A stretch of 64,000 nucleotides of DNA from Hexactinellida sp. DTS-2022 (GCA_028753945.1 JAPNXP010000010.1:2359042-2423041); one strand, 5' to 3'; shown: positions 10,880-23,512, counted from the first letter of the stretch. The notes: generated by a model from the sequence alone, not told the origin. Made by a program: numbers and translations.

Positions 10880-12545
10880 CTAAATGAGCTCAAAGGTTTC
10901 TTCTAAATAAACTTTGGATCAGAGATAGCTGATCTAAATAAGCCTAAAGTTATTTGTAGCCTTTGTCGGACTCGATTATCTAACTTGGAAACAGGCAAAT
11001 TAACACTTGACAAATGGGAAAAAGATCGCCCAAATGTTGAGTTTCTACTAACCATCGAAGAAAACCTATGCACACTCGGAGTACTTTGGGATGTAATTCG
11101 GAAAATATATGTCAAATTTGCCAAATATTTGGATCTTCCCTCAATAATTACATCATCAAGCATAGAAAACTAGCTCCTAGACCTAGGTGACCTTTAGAAC
11201 AGTCACCATGTAGACCCATGTATAGTAAATGTGGAAGATATATGGATAATTTACTCCGATAATTTTTTTCAAAGCATTATGTTGCATCCCCAAACCTCTT
11301 CAAATTCGGGCGCACTTTTAGCGGAGATATAAGAAGCTCGAGGTTTCACAAGTTCGGTTGCAGTAAAACACATTAAAAACACACTAATGCACAAAGAGAC
11401 TGCTAATTTCCCAATTATTTGAACCATCCTTATGATTCCAACCAAGTAATTGTAGTATCTACAGTATGGTATGAAGGGAGGAAATGTGATAGCAAAAAAT
11501 TGAGCATTGAAGCTGCTCGAGATATTCAGAGATTACGCCATTTAGGTATTGGCAGGCAATCATATCGGGAATTAGGAAGAATTCTGCGTCTAGATATAAT
11601 TACGTTTCCTACTGGTGGTACTCCAGTTACTCTTCAGATACATGGCGATAGTATGATTATTCCACCATAGCCGACACCATTTGGTTTTTCACAGATAACG
11701 AACATCTTTTAAATATCGTCACCCACAATCAATTGAATCGAATTTGTCGTTTGAAGTTACATTTTGATGGAGGAAAATATTTCTTAAAAATTTCTCTTAA
11801 TATTATTTCGATGAAACCTTGAAGCTTATATTTCCCCACTCCTAAAAGTGTTCCTGCCTAACTTTGTCATTACCATGGGAAAGGGCCCTGAGAATTATCA
11901 TAATTTGAAACAGTTGCTTACATACCCATCAGTAAGTAAATTATTCCCATTCGATTTTGCCAACCGATTGCTTGTGATTTCAAAGTTTCAACTCTGTATG
12001 TCGGATTGAACAAGCTTCAAAAAACTTCCCCTGTCCTTTCTGTTTATGGCGTAATCGTACATTATCTACCGTTATACCTGGAGCATCGAGGAAGCATGAA
12101 GAAATGATCACAGACCTTTCTTAAAGAACCGATTTAGTTGGAATTATTCAGTAATGTAAAAAATCGCTCTGGAATCACATATTCTCTCAGACCATTATGA
12201 CGAGTATTTCTACCACTATGAAATTATTACAGGTGCAGGAGTTGCTATTAGTTCAGAGCAAACTGGTTAAATGCTCCATTCTCGATTACAAAGAGTATGT
12301 GATCTTCATTTCAAGACGAGAGAAGAGAATTCTCTATACCCCCGACGTCTTCTTGATTGTATGGTCACATACAATCAAAACCTAAAGTGTGATATGTCTG
12401 TGAGATCAAACACATAAAATTTAGAATGGATATTCTGGTAATTGATTTCGACAACGAACTGATTGAGGATGACGAAGAGAGAGTAGAACTATGCAGTTGG
12501 GTAACTGATTCTGGAAACTCAGATTTAAGCGATTCAGATTGATTA
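10880..12545 (+). pseudogene. Decayed transposase-like ORF of an invertebrate repetitive family
   Basis: Fragments in changing frames read as one protein: a CSLC segment and PNVEFLLTIEENL (10950-11060), a segment with YRELGRIL and FPTGGTP (11430-11640), LKLHFDGGKYFLKIS (about 11750-11800), a CPFC pair near 12032, and a segment resembling SEQTGEMLHSRL followed by Y...L..TYN (about 12245-12385). The order FDGG, then an AYNFVITMGKGPENYHNL-like stretch, then CPxC, then SEQ..E.LH matches, from memory, an uncharacterised repetitive protein family common in invertebrate genomes. Several frameshifts make it non-functional. I do not know the transposon superfamily and found no terminal repeats. Confidence 0.5.
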
Positions 12546-12572
12546 AATAGTCGCAAAAAACAACCATACTAC

Positions 12573-12873
12573 CAGTGCTCGACAAATTAGGGGTGTTTAG
12601 TGGCGCTAGCCACCAAAAATCTTATTTAAGCCACCAAATTCTGCCTTTGGTGGCTTAACTAATCTACCATATATTGTGGATTATTTGACTTTATGTAGAT
12701 TATATGTTTCGTTGCATCATTTGTCATTAACATTAGTGTTGTTTTACGGCATCAGAACTTTGTTAGGCCATCAGTGGTTTGTTAAACCGGCAGTTGTTTA
12801 TTCTTTAGCCACCAGAAAAAGTGAGGTGGTGGCTTAATTAGCCACCATCAAAATTTCATTTTGTCGAGCACTG
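12573..12873. mobile_element. hAT MITE with perfect 8-bp target duplication
   Basis: Ends are CAGTGCTCGACAAA and the inverted TTTGTCGAGCACTG. The flanks 12565-12572 and 12874-12881 are both CATACTAC. An 8-bp duplication and CAGTG ends are diagnostic of the hAT superfamily. The interior repeats GCCACCA words in both orientations (subterminal repeats). No ORF. Confidence 0.93.
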
Positions 12874-13250
12874 CATACTACTTGCTACTTTATTTGAATT
12901 ACATTGTAACACATTTTATATTTATTAGAATGCTCATAAGACTTCTTTTACAATTGGGTATAGCCTACTAAAATCAGGCCTCACAATAGAATGGGGATTT
13001 TGGACTAGGGGGCCTGGTATTTGAAAACAACAAGTTAGATCATTAGAAAACTTTCAATTTACATATTGGTTCATGATCAAAAAGATAATTTTTAATTTTT
13101 GATATGTTATATCATCCATAATATATATAGTATTAAATCCTGTTATATATTCTAGATTATATTTTTTAATATTCGTTGTAAATATATCTTTTTGCCCCAA
13201 TCGATATTTTTCAGATCTAACTATATGCTATTAATTATTCAACTCCAGAG

Positions 13251-14830
13251 ATGCCAACTAGTTGTTCGGCACCTGGCCTGGTTCCAAAAGCAACTATAAA
13301 TCTGAGGAGAGGATTACTCTTTTTCCAGATGCCCCAGAAACCAGACCATATTAGACACGCATGGGTTCGTGCACTCCGCAGAGATGATATACGTAGGTCA
13401 ACTAAAGGCTGTATACGTTCGCGTGAAGCATTTTAAGGGTGAAGATATCGAGCACAAACACACAGCGTTCCCAATGGACACGGTACTTCGGTACTTTTAA
13501 GGAAATTCCAATAGTGAACCCCCAGGTGAAATATGGTGCTGCACCAGTTTTTCTACCAGGATGTCCCTCTTACTATTCTCATTCCTTAACTAAGCGCAGT
13601 CGCCTTTCTCTCGATTCTAAACAAGATGAATTACTCAATCAAGCTTTGACGCTTTGAAAAAACTGATGTTGAAGAGATGGAAAAGTTCAAGATTAAAGTT
13701 TCCAGGATATTCAAGTTAAGTTATCATTTATTTCTTTACCTAAACCTAGTCATTATGGTACCCAGATGGTCATAGCTTAATTTTTTTGCGTCCTAATTTT
13801 GGAGAATTCTCGTAACATCGTTGATGTTTATTTGTTGGTATAAATCGATCTTTCCATAACGGCATTTTGTAAAAATGAGGTATTGCCACTTTCGTTAAGT
13901 TGCCTCAGTGATATTCGACATCTCGAGTCTGTTCTGAATGAACTCTCTTTTCGCCTCATCACTGCGAATTATCTAAAAAATCAGTCTCAACTACTGCGTC
14001 CCATGTATCTTCAGCGTAAGCTCACTTCCAACAGGCCATTGATATTATACATACCACTTCGGATTTAGAAACATCCGAGTCTCCAGAACGTATCGACTTC
14101 CATTCATTCAATGCCAGTTAGAAATTAGCCTTGTCTCCAAAAATCGACGTACATACTCACGAAAATTCTCTCTTTCTCAATGCTCATCTCATATCTCCTG
14201 CTTGTTATGAGTATCTCCAGCATATGTTTTGTCTATCCCTTCCTCTCTTCAATACTTTGGAAAACTCTATTCTTCATTTGGGCCCGAAAACTAATTCTTT
14301 CCATTCCTGAGGCAACGCATTCTTTTACTAATGAACAAAAGCATGTTATTCTCCAAATGATTGAAATTCACGTAAAAGCCGATATATCATACAAGGGAGG
14401 GAAAACTATTGGTACTGTACTGATGATCTCACGAAAACTGTATTCGCTATCATGGTCTCGAGTCTTCAAAAAAAATGGTCCAGCATTGTTCGTCTATTGC
14501 CATGTGCATCTTTATCCGCAGAGGAAATATTCACCATTGTCAAATCTTGTATTCAAGATGTCGAGGCTTGTGGCTTATTTGTTTAGATCATTTCAACGGA
14601 AATTTACCTTCTTAACGTGAAACTATTTAAGTTGTTCTCTTATGTTGGTGATCTGGAAATTAAGGTACCACATCCTTGTGATAATAGTAGTGTTCTTTTT
14701 CTTACTTTTGATTTCGTACACAATAGTAAAATCTATTCATAAAAATTGGTTGAACCATAGCCTACTCTATATATGGCCTGACAGTAGATGTACCAGGGAT
14801 GCACAAGAAGATGGGAAATTTTAATTTTTT
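13251..14830 (+). pseudogene. THAP/P-element-like transposase, 3'-truncated copy
   Basis: It starts with a THAP domain (ATG at 13251, MPTSCSAPG, WVRALRRDD, then KHF in a shifted frame). The second and third Cys positions read Leu and Val, so zinc binding is lost. Next come PSYYSHSLTKRSRL, SDIRHLESVL (about 13910), IEIHVKADISYKGGK (about 14360), VEACGLFV (about 14570) and PHPCDNSSVLF/FDFVH (about 14665-14715), the order seen in THAP9 and P-element-type transposases. In relatives the second block usually has an acidic residue where this copy reads QMIE, which fits loss of catalysis. Several frameshifts and stops occur. The C-terminal DPLE..FG part is absent. It faces the related minus-strand copy tail to tail. 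Confidence 0.8.
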
Positions 14831-15151
14831 AATGTTCAATGTATTGAACTACTAAGTTCTTTCTGCGTCTCTAGGTCGTAAACATAACTCAGCCTTCGTA
14901 GCCCGTGATTAGTATTAGCTGTAATGAGAAGGGTGATTGGATTTTCATAATTTAATAGTAATAATAAACACAAACAGTACAATTTCTAATATTAAATATA
15001 CAGTAAATAATGCACAATTATCTGCTTTCTTTCCTTTCTCCTTTCTCTCTCTGGCTCTAGCAGTGACACACGACACATTTAACTACATAATATAAATAAG
15101 AATAAACAGAGTAATACAAATCATGGTAAATACTAATGAGTAGAATCATAA

Positions 15152-18056
15152 TTAAGAGAATTTCTTTAATTTACGCTTTTCTATACTTTTTGAAAGAACC
15201 AGTGAGATATAATTATTAACTTTGTTTGCAAGAAAGCAATTCGCTGCGGTAACGACTAGCTTCGATAAGATGTTCCAACTAAACACACCACAGCTAATAC
15301 AAGTAGACTTCCAAATACTTGGATCACGATTATCACTATCTTCTAAATACATCAACGTGAGTTCAACTAGTATTTTTCTAGAAGGTCCACTTACAAGCTT
15401 CGCCAACAGCTCTTTATTGTTTTCGATTGCACTAAAGGTCTTCCATTGGAATTTAAAACTGGCTCAGATGGATATTTAAGGTCGCCACGGTCCGTGAGCG
15501 AAGAAGTTTATACTGAGAGTCCAGGTCTAAATCAAGGAGAAATTATTTATCAACTGTTATAATGCAGACATGCAACGGTTTTGTTTGTTTCAGGTTCTGA
15601 TGAAGTATAGCCTGCAGTAAAGGCTAATGATTGAAGCAACTGTGAACCACCTCGGTTCAAGGATTTGAAGATAGGAGATGTAATAATTAGAACCCGACAT
15701 CATACGGCATAGACCGAAATGGTGTTCCAAGGGATCCGTCTGTAGAAAGGAGGACAACACATATGTAAAGCCACAAGATTGAGTCAAATGGTTTTTAATT
15801 TGTGGTAAGGCAATACAAGCATGACTTAAACTGGTGTATGTTTGTTTACTCAGTTTGCCTAATTTTTCTGGTAAAGTTTGCCAAGCATCTAACCAAAAAC
15901 TACACGAGTCAAAATTAGAAATCGCTCGTCATTAATGTCAAAGGTCTGGAGAATTTATTGTTTAAATGGAGTGTTAACGTTGAATAATAACATAAGAAGG
16001 GTATCAACAAACTCCGGAGTTTATTTCTATATTCTGTATAGTTAGCGCAGATATTGTTAATTCGTTAACGACTTTCAAAACCAGTTTGACATTTTGACGC
16101 TCATTGCTAGACGGAAAACATGACTCCATAGTCAAATGAGGAGCTAACTTGGATATACTTGTTCTTTCTGGATTATATAATTGACATACATCTTCAAAGG
16201 ATGCACAACCGAACTTAAGGGTATAATCACAATAAGAACTAGAGTTGTATTTAAAGCAAGTTCCTGCAAAACAGATTCAATTTCTCGCATGTCACTAATT
16301 GCAGCAATGGAAACGGATATACTCTGTCCATTAAAATAGGCTGAGGTGGATAAATAAGCATTGATTTCAAGGTACAAATCTACTGAGATATTTTTCAGCC
16401 ATTTTAGCGAGAACAAACGTTATGTTGCTCTCATTAATTAAGGAAACCACACCAACCAACTACTAGGTAAAGAAATCAAGGTTAACTTATCTTTCAAGTC
16501 CTGTAGAGAGTTGACCACAAACTTCTCTTTCTCTTGACTCTCGGATCTCAAGCTGAGTTGTAGTGTTTGGTTCATCAAGGCTTCCTCTTTTGCATCGTAT
16601 GACAAGCGATTCCGTTTGTTAGGTTAGGATGAGTAATACGCTGGGCAGCCGGGTAGTAAAGCGCCTTCCTTCGGCTTTGGCTTTGCCCGCGGTACTTCAG
16701 TAAAGTACCATCTCCTTCTGCACAGTGGGCAAATCAGCGGTCATAGCTCAAATTTTGAGGTCTGTGTTTATGCTCAATTTCTTAAATATGTGTTGCTAGG
16801 ATAGTCAAGGACCATAGAAATATAATTTATTTTATCAAATTCCATCTGGAAGTCAAGATATTATAATTTGAATTACGATCATAAACTATGTTTTCCAAGA
16901 TAAAACTCGAGTTTTCAAATAGTATCAAGTTTCAAGTGCTAAATTTATAACATAAAATAAGCTTTCTAGAGCATTTGAAGCTACTAGTATCAGTTTTTCT
17001 TCTAGTTTCCAGATATGTGTCTATACTTAGTACATCTCTTATGGTTTCCGAATTCAGTATCATTTATTTTATTTCGTTTTCGATGATCCTTTTTGTATAT
17101 TTTGTGCCCGACCTTATATGGTAAGATATGGTCAATTATTACACCTATGCTATCTTAAACTACAGAAAATTCTCTTTAAGATGTAACCAGTCACTAATTG
17201 ACATCATTTGACCCAAAAATGTTACATACATTATTAAACTGTCCATCGGACTAAAATTTCAAAAAATTGAGTTGTTTATTAAATATTCAAATACTTGTGG
17301 TTAAGTATAAAATGTAAAATATGTAATATCTAATGTGTTTATTGAACTTTATTCGTTAAATCAATGTAAAATGAATAATGTAATTAGTATTGGTGCATTT
17401 ATTGTTCTAGAAACACGCATCGATATTACCAGTGAAGTATCCGAACAGATAGTATCTTAATTTCAAATCCCAAAACAGAATAATTAATATTTTCTGAATT
17501 CTGTTGTAATTATTAATTTGTTGTTTCTCACATAGGACATGATTTTAATCAGTTATAAAGCGGAAAATAACATGTAAGATGCTCATTTGTATTCTACATA
17601 TCGACATATACTACTAGTATGAATAGTCCAACTAGATCGATGATAATTATCAAAATATTTGCGGAATTAGATTTATCTCATTTTTGCTAAGTCATCACAA
17701 CTTAAAAAATAGAAGCCATACCAAATTTTGTTTGGTCCCAATCAATTTGTTATAGGTGATAACCCATAGGTAACTAATACCTTTTATACCTCTATCTTGC
17801 ACCTAAATACCTATGACCGCTGATGTACCTGTTTTGCCCACTGTGTTCTGGGACTTTGAAAGTATAGTCTATGTCTTCTTTCTGAAAATGGTTAATACAT
17901 ACAGACCACCTTCAGGTCACTGATATTCTCGCGACGAAGAGCGCATGTCCAGGTATGATTCAGGGTTGGTGGATTTTGAGGCATCTTGAACACAGGAACA
18001 TGGTCATCTGGGTTGTGGTTGCTCTTGCATCCGGGGACAGAACACGAGTTAGGCAT
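15152..18056 (-). pseudogene. THAP/P-element-like transposase, internally deleted copy
   Basis: On the minus strand the ATG at 18056 opens a THAP domain with MPNSCSVPGC, WTCALRRENI and, after a frameshift, C...NHF, so the C2CH ligands survive. A 1125-bp element (16721-17845) then interrupts the frame. Beyond it follow GCPAYYSS, ISDMREIESVLQEL (about 16270), LAPHLTMESCFPSS.ERQNVKL (about 16110), KQTYTSLSHACIALPQI (about 15820) and DPLEHHFGL (about 15715). The block with ISYKGGK and FD.VH present in the plus-strand copy is missing: SVLQEL runs almost directly into the region before LAPHLT. This copy therefore keeps the two ends but lacks the catalytic centre. It also has stops and frameshifts. 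Confidence 0.8.
16721..17845 (+). mobile_element. Transib-like non-autonomous element, copy A
   Basis: Ends are CACAGTGGGCAAA and the inverted TTGCCCACTGTG. Subterminally CAGCGGTCATAG and CTATGACCGCTG also pair, at unequal distance from the two ends. The flanks 16716-16720 and 17846-17850 are both TTCTG, a perfect 5-bp duplication. A second copy at 35543 also has a 5-bp duplication. CAC-initial ends with a 5-bp duplication fit Transib elements, relatives of the RAG1 recombinase. There is no ORF of note. It splits the minus-strand THAP transposase, so it is younger than that copy. Confidence 0.75.
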
Positions 18057-19788
18057 GAATAGAAGCTAATATGAATAAAATACCAAAGCGAAATTAAAAG
18101 GATGAGATTTTAAGTAAATAGAAGCGTTTGGAATAAAATCTGATCAATAGTTTTATATATTTCAGGAATATTTCTAATTAATGTTGTTGATTATTATTAT
18201 TATCTTTGAAATTAAATATTGTGGTTGGATAAATATTACCATCTTCTCCTTCATCCTTGGTCCACATTTTCTAGGTTACTGTCAGGCCATATATAGAGTA
18301 GGCTATGGCTTAGTATACATTTCCGAATATATAATGAGAATGAATATCTATAAACCAGCACTTACACAGCCTACGTAACTATAGCCTATTCACGGTAGGA
18401 ATTTTTAACTTGATGTTACATTATATAGATAACTGATAGGAAGAAGCGACCCCCCTGAGATATAAGCGCCCCTTAGCGAAATAAGTGGGGGGCGGCCCCC
18501 CCCCCCCCAAACATCACTGAATTACCCTATAAGTACATTAAAAATCCTTAAAATCTTTTTAATTCCACCTGCAGCACCAAACAACTCCTATTTACAAGCA
18601 GATAATTCTATATTCGTATCATTATATTTAATTTCTTATAATAACCGTCGAAAGCTTATCTCTAGGTGAATTCTAATATTTTACATACTTGTTTACTTAT
18701 TTGTAACCACAACAACAACAACAACAAATCGACTTAATAGAAATTTGTGAGTGTAAAATTCGTGTTCAGCATACTTGTTTACCGACTTTAACATTTGGAG
18801 TGAACAATATATCGTATAACCTCGTTTATACCAACACCATCAGCGGTAAAATTTGTTCGCTTTGTAGTGAGATCGTATGAACCGGATTATTATCTATTGA
18901 AAGACATGCCTAAATAATATAATAATTTGGTCTATTCTCTTTTCTTGGACTTTAATAATTATAATTAAAATAAATCCTTGAAAAGTTTGCAATTATGGAA
19001 TGGTAATAACGAGGTGCAATGCAAATTATTTATTATCTAGTGATGTTCAGGGCTGCCGTAGGAAGACAGATTTCATACCGTTTCGATTAGACAAGATTTC
19101 TAAGTGTATAACAACAAAAATGAGAATTGTGTATCATGCAATTGGATGAATAATAGCACACACACTCATAATAAAGTTCATCCAGAGAATAAATTATTTC
19201 GCTTTCAATCCTGCATAAACATGGTCAACATTGCCACGTAATTATATATTACAGATAAAGTGCAAATACGTAAATAAATACTCAACTTCGCACTGGTGTA
19301 AACGCGAGAATAACTAAATTGATTTAATCTCGCGTTTACACCACTGTAAACGCGTGCACACCAAATACGTTTGTGTGAACATGTCTACGCCATTCTCGCG
19401 TTGACACTGCTACATGACCATTAAATTCTTCTTATTTGCACGGGTTTTATGATATTTTATTTACTTCATACATTTTATTCGCAAATCTTCAATGTGATAA
19501 AATTTTGCTTCTGTGCTCTCCAGATTAGATGGCTTCCGGTTTTTGATTGTTAACATTTTATTAATTACCTACTTACTTCTTTAGACCTTTAATATTCTAA
19601 AGAAATTATTCTGGAGTGCTAGATAATACCGTAGACAGGCTAGATTTCCCCGGGATGTGTTAAATTATCTTCGAATCTCGCGCACTCCAGAATATTATTT
19701 CAGCACTGTGCACTATATTTGCAATTTTGATTCAGTTCATTATATGTAGGTAACTATATTTGTTTCACTTTTTATAACATCATACTAG
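18057..19788. other. No gene seen; poly-C tract and short inverted repeats
   Basis: AT-rich sequence with a C14 run near 18497 inside a GC-rich remnant (TATAAGCGCCCC), a CAACAACAACAACAAC tract near 18710, and an inverted pair TTCTGGAGTGC/GCACTCCAGAA (19602-19620 and 19682-19701). Upstream exons of the WD-repeat gene may lie here but I could not define them. Confidence 0.5.
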
Positions 19789-21164
19789 AAGACGTTGTAT
19801 ATAAAGATATACCTGACAAGTGTTTTAAAAACGATATTTTCTCATATGAGAATAATCAAAGATCAATCCTCCAAGCTTTCATTCTATTCGTTGGTTCATC
19901 TACTGGTATGCTAACCAAATTGAATTTATTTAATGCTGGGGAGGAATTCAATACAATGGCTCATGATGGCGAAATGTTTCGCATAGTTTCTGATTCAAGA
20001 AATAAACAGGTACGTGTTTAGGCAACAGTTCTGCACAAGGATCATGAGTGTACAACATCTTATTTACTAAAAGCCTGCAAGTTTCTTTATTATTAAATAT
20101 CCGAAAACTCAATAATTCGCATTGTTTATGTGATATATTAAACAAGTATCAATCCACAGATTACCTAAATTTACTTTAGACCTCGTACATCATAAGTATT
20201 ATATCAATGTGCAATACGTATTATATTTTATTATTATTTTATCATATGATTACATATTATGAAATTTCATATTATTTTATATAGATCTTGACATGCAGCT
20301 TTGAGGGTATTGTCAAGATTTGGCGGGTTTATCCTCATGTTTATGAATGCATCCTGCAAATTAGTGCATTCGAACTCATTTCAGCCCCTTCATTTATTAT
20401 TGCTTCTAAGAAACGAATATGTTTTGCTATTAATTGTGCAGATCAATCATTAAACACTATTGAAATATTTGACACTCAAACACTCAATAAATACACCCAC
20501 ACATGTCACAATGATCATCATGATACCATTGTTGATTTGGCTGTTTGTTCCTTTATAGGAATTTTCGTATCAGTAGGAATGGACGCAACTATTAGGTTTT
20601 GGGATGAAGATAATGCACTTCTCTCAATTCTGTCAATATATTGCTGTCCTAGTTGTATCTGCTTCTCAAATGAGAGGGCTGATGTCTTTTTTGCTTTGGA
20701 TGACCAAATATTTATAATTGAGGCGCAGATATTTATTCCCAATAATATTTCTAATTCATTATTGGGCTTCAGTTTGGAAGAATCAAATATGGGAGTTATA
20801 TCCTTATTCTATGGACCCCTAGATCAAATGACCTGTATTGGTTTGCAACAACTTGAAGTAATAGATAATAGAAATCAATCGCCAAATTTCCGAATTCAAC
20901 TGGAAATTGAGGAAAGAGAATTGTTGCCAGATCTAAGAACCAATGACGAATATTACTTGGATAGAAGCTCCGGAAAGCAATGTGATCTCGAAATGCTGAT
21001 TGGTTGTACTAATTGGATACGGAGAGTAGGGAAAATTTCAACGATACAATCAATCAACATAATGGAATCTTGGAGTGAATACTATGGAAAGTGCTTTTCT
21101 CCACCTTATGAAATGAATATCAAATTAGATGATAAGCTCATTGTTAACAATCAGTTGGATGAAG
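19789..21164 (+). CDS. WD-repeat protein, two exons (partial gene)
   Basis: Exon 19789-20009 ends AAACAG|GTACGT; exon 20285-21164 starts after ATATAG and ends GATGAAG|GTATAA. They join in phase 0. WD-type units are visible: FVGSSTGMLTKLN and ILTCSFEGIVKIWRV across the junction, then SVGMDATIRFWDED about 100 residues on. Spacing and the IKIW/IRFW endings are typical of beta-propeller blades. The end of the second exon (GKCFSPPYEM, NNQLDEG) is no longer propeller-like. Beta-propellers serve as protein-binding scaffolds, and long WD proteins of this kind include ciliary WDR87/WDR97-type proteins, but I cannot fix the orthologue. The start lies upstream, and the next exon may be 56529-58075 (same phase). 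The open frame continues past 21164 only into Helitron sequence, so I end the exon at the donor. Confidence 0.75.
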
Positions 21165-21200
21165 GTATAAAAATCTTATGTAATGCTTCGAAATTGATTA

Positions 21201-21534
21201 TCTATACTATTAAAACACAAGCCTGGGTGGGTGGGTGTGTGCTATATTTGTTTGTATGTTACGAGTTGATTGAAGAAAGTGAACGGTTTCCAAATGTGAT
21301 TTTTGGCATATAGGGGTAACTTTTGGCACCCGCCAACAAGTTGAGGTTTCCACTGAAAATTTTCCACACCTCGACAAGTTATGACGTCATTGTCACATTT
21401 CGAGAACCCTAAAAAGTCACTTAATCGCACATAATTCGCGCCCTCTAAGAGATGAAAATCTGAAAATTTAATAGAAGCGGTTGGTGTGCGATTGTGTTCT
21501 GGCGCGAAGCGACCTAGCAAGCGAAGCGCGCTAG
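21201..21534 (+). mobile_element. Non-autonomous Helitron, copy 2
   Basis: It starts TCTATACTATTAAAACAC directly after A at 21200 and ends AAGCGAAGCGCGCTAG before T at 21535. The GC-rich hairpin lies just before CTAG. It begins 36 bp after the putative donor of the WD-repeat exon and supplies the last 38 codons of the unspliced open frame. Confidence 0.88.
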
Positions 21535-22731
21535 TTACATCTAAATAGCATTAATTACTTCGTTCACATAAGTGCACCTTTGCTTCTTACATTTAATATT
21601 TAGACAATTTATGTAACAATACCAATAACGGCAATAAGGGTCTGACTAAAGCAGTGGTTCTCAACAAAAGGGTCGCGACCCCATCCATGGTCTGCATTCA
21701 TAATTTTTATACCTTTGAAGCTTAATATGACTAACTTAAATTAATGACATTTATTTAACTCCTTATATGGTGCATACTCTTTATGTCGAAAAATACCGTA
21801 GTGGGTCAATTATAGAATAATACACTCATCATCTACTAGTGACCATCACCACAATCATTATTTTCCCTTTATTGTAATCGTTGAATGAAGCAAATCGAGT
21901 TATGTATACTTAATACTGTTTCGAGTTTTGATTTAACCACATTGGATTTGATTGATATTCCAAAGTTTGTTACGGAAATTTTATTTTTAATGATTTTTTA
22001 TGATCACCAATAGTTTTTTATTTGATCCAATGGCTGGGCGCTCCTTATTGTACTCACAAAAGCATCTATGCATTAATTTAATTTAGAACAAAGTTTTTGT
22101 CTTCTTTTATCCAAAATGTAGTGGAAAGACCATTCTTATATTTTTTGTATTAGAGTGGTAGTTTATCTATGCGTTAAGTGTACTGTAGGAACATCTATTG
22201 GTTATGGAATCATTGAAACAATTTCGTCATCCCTTTTTGTTCTGAAAGACTTGCGTAAACTTCATAATACAGGATTATAAGTCATATCACCATGGAATAA
22301 TGAGTTTATTACCCTATCTTATTTATACATACAATTTTGAAATTGTGGAGAGTAATAGTTCAGTTAGCTCAAATGAAAATGTTAGGGTAATTTCCTGTTA
22401 TTTAAATTATAATTGCGACTGAAATTTCTCTATTCAGGGTGTCTTCAACTTTGCTTGTTCTTTAGATCATTTGACCTTCTTTCGTGATTTTTATTGCGAA
22501 CTTTGATGACCCGAATTAACACGTATGTTCTTATATATTCCATCGACCATATGCAACTTCACACTCGTGGCGCTCCCAGGATCTGGCAATCCGGGACGTG
22601 GCGGAAAACACGGGCATCATAGTTTATCTGGTTGTAGGAAATAGGTTTCTGGTGCACAATATATATACTTAATGTATTATTTATATAGACATTTTTTACA
22701 TCAACACATTTTTTGGAGAAATAAATTTTAT
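21535..22731. other. No gene seen; single hAT-type end at 21652
   Basis: CAGTGGTTCTCAACAAAAGG followed by GTCGCGACCCC at 21652-21683 is a typical hAT MITE left end; no matching right end was found. The rest is AT-rich sequence without recognisable coding. Confidence 0.55.
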
Positions 22732-23325
22732 CTTAGTTATCTAATACGTTTTTATTTGATACGTATAATAATACGTATACCTTACTTATAATTTATAATA
22801 ACGCGCTCATGGAATTTGCTATGAACAACTAGGTTTAATCGTTATTCAGTTATTAATTGACCCAAAGTATAATAAGTATATTATTGGGTGGCCTGAAAAT
22901 AAACAAAATCGTATTAAACTTCGCACACCCCCTCAAAAGGTGAGGTTATATACTAAACCGACTCCTACTAATTATTATCCCAAACGGATGCCATTAACAG
23001 GTCTCTCAAGGTCACTTTGTCTGTTCTTGTCAACCTGATTTTCACCGAATCCCGATAAACTATATTATTACCTTAATTGAGCTTAAGTTGGAACTAGACG
23101 AGTCTATATACGATTAAATTCGAAAATTTGTGATTTTCTGTCAAATTCGTTTTTATTTATAACTGTTTGACATCACACTACAATTTACTATTACATTTTT
23201 ACACCCTATAATGTCACCTATAATGACATAATTAAATTTTGATCATTTTCATAGAGAAAAATCATTAACTGGAATACAAATTATTATCAGATTGATTTAT
23301 CAATATACAATCACATCACTAAATA

Positions 23326-23512
23326 CAGTAGAGCCTTTGAACAACGGACACCTTGGGACCGGAACCGTTGTCCGTTATTTAGAGGTTGTCCGCTATTTAG
23401 AGGTTGCTTTACTATTAGACATATGCTAAATAAATAAATCCGTGCCACGAGGGTTGTCCGTTATTTAGAGGTTGTCCGCTATTTGGAGTGTCCGTTATGG
23501 GAGGCTCCACTG
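23326..23512. mobile_element. TA-flanked MITE nested in the hAT-like element
   Basis: It begins CAGTAGAGCCTTTGAACAACGG and ends GAGGCTCCACTG, with TA on both sides. Inside, GTTGTCCGTTATTTAGAGG is repeated. It interrupts the last codons or 3' flank of the transposase pseudogene, so it is younger than that element. Confidence 0.85.

Noticed and set aside
13251..16416. A single THAP transposase with an inverted 3' half
   Set aside because: A second THAP start at 18056 on the minus strand and shared PAYYS and SD.RE.ESVL blocks show two separate copies.
21165..21313. C-terminal 49 codons of the unspliced WD-repeat frame
   Set aside because: All but the first 12 codons lie in a Helitron present elsewhere in the window, and a good splice donor precedes them.
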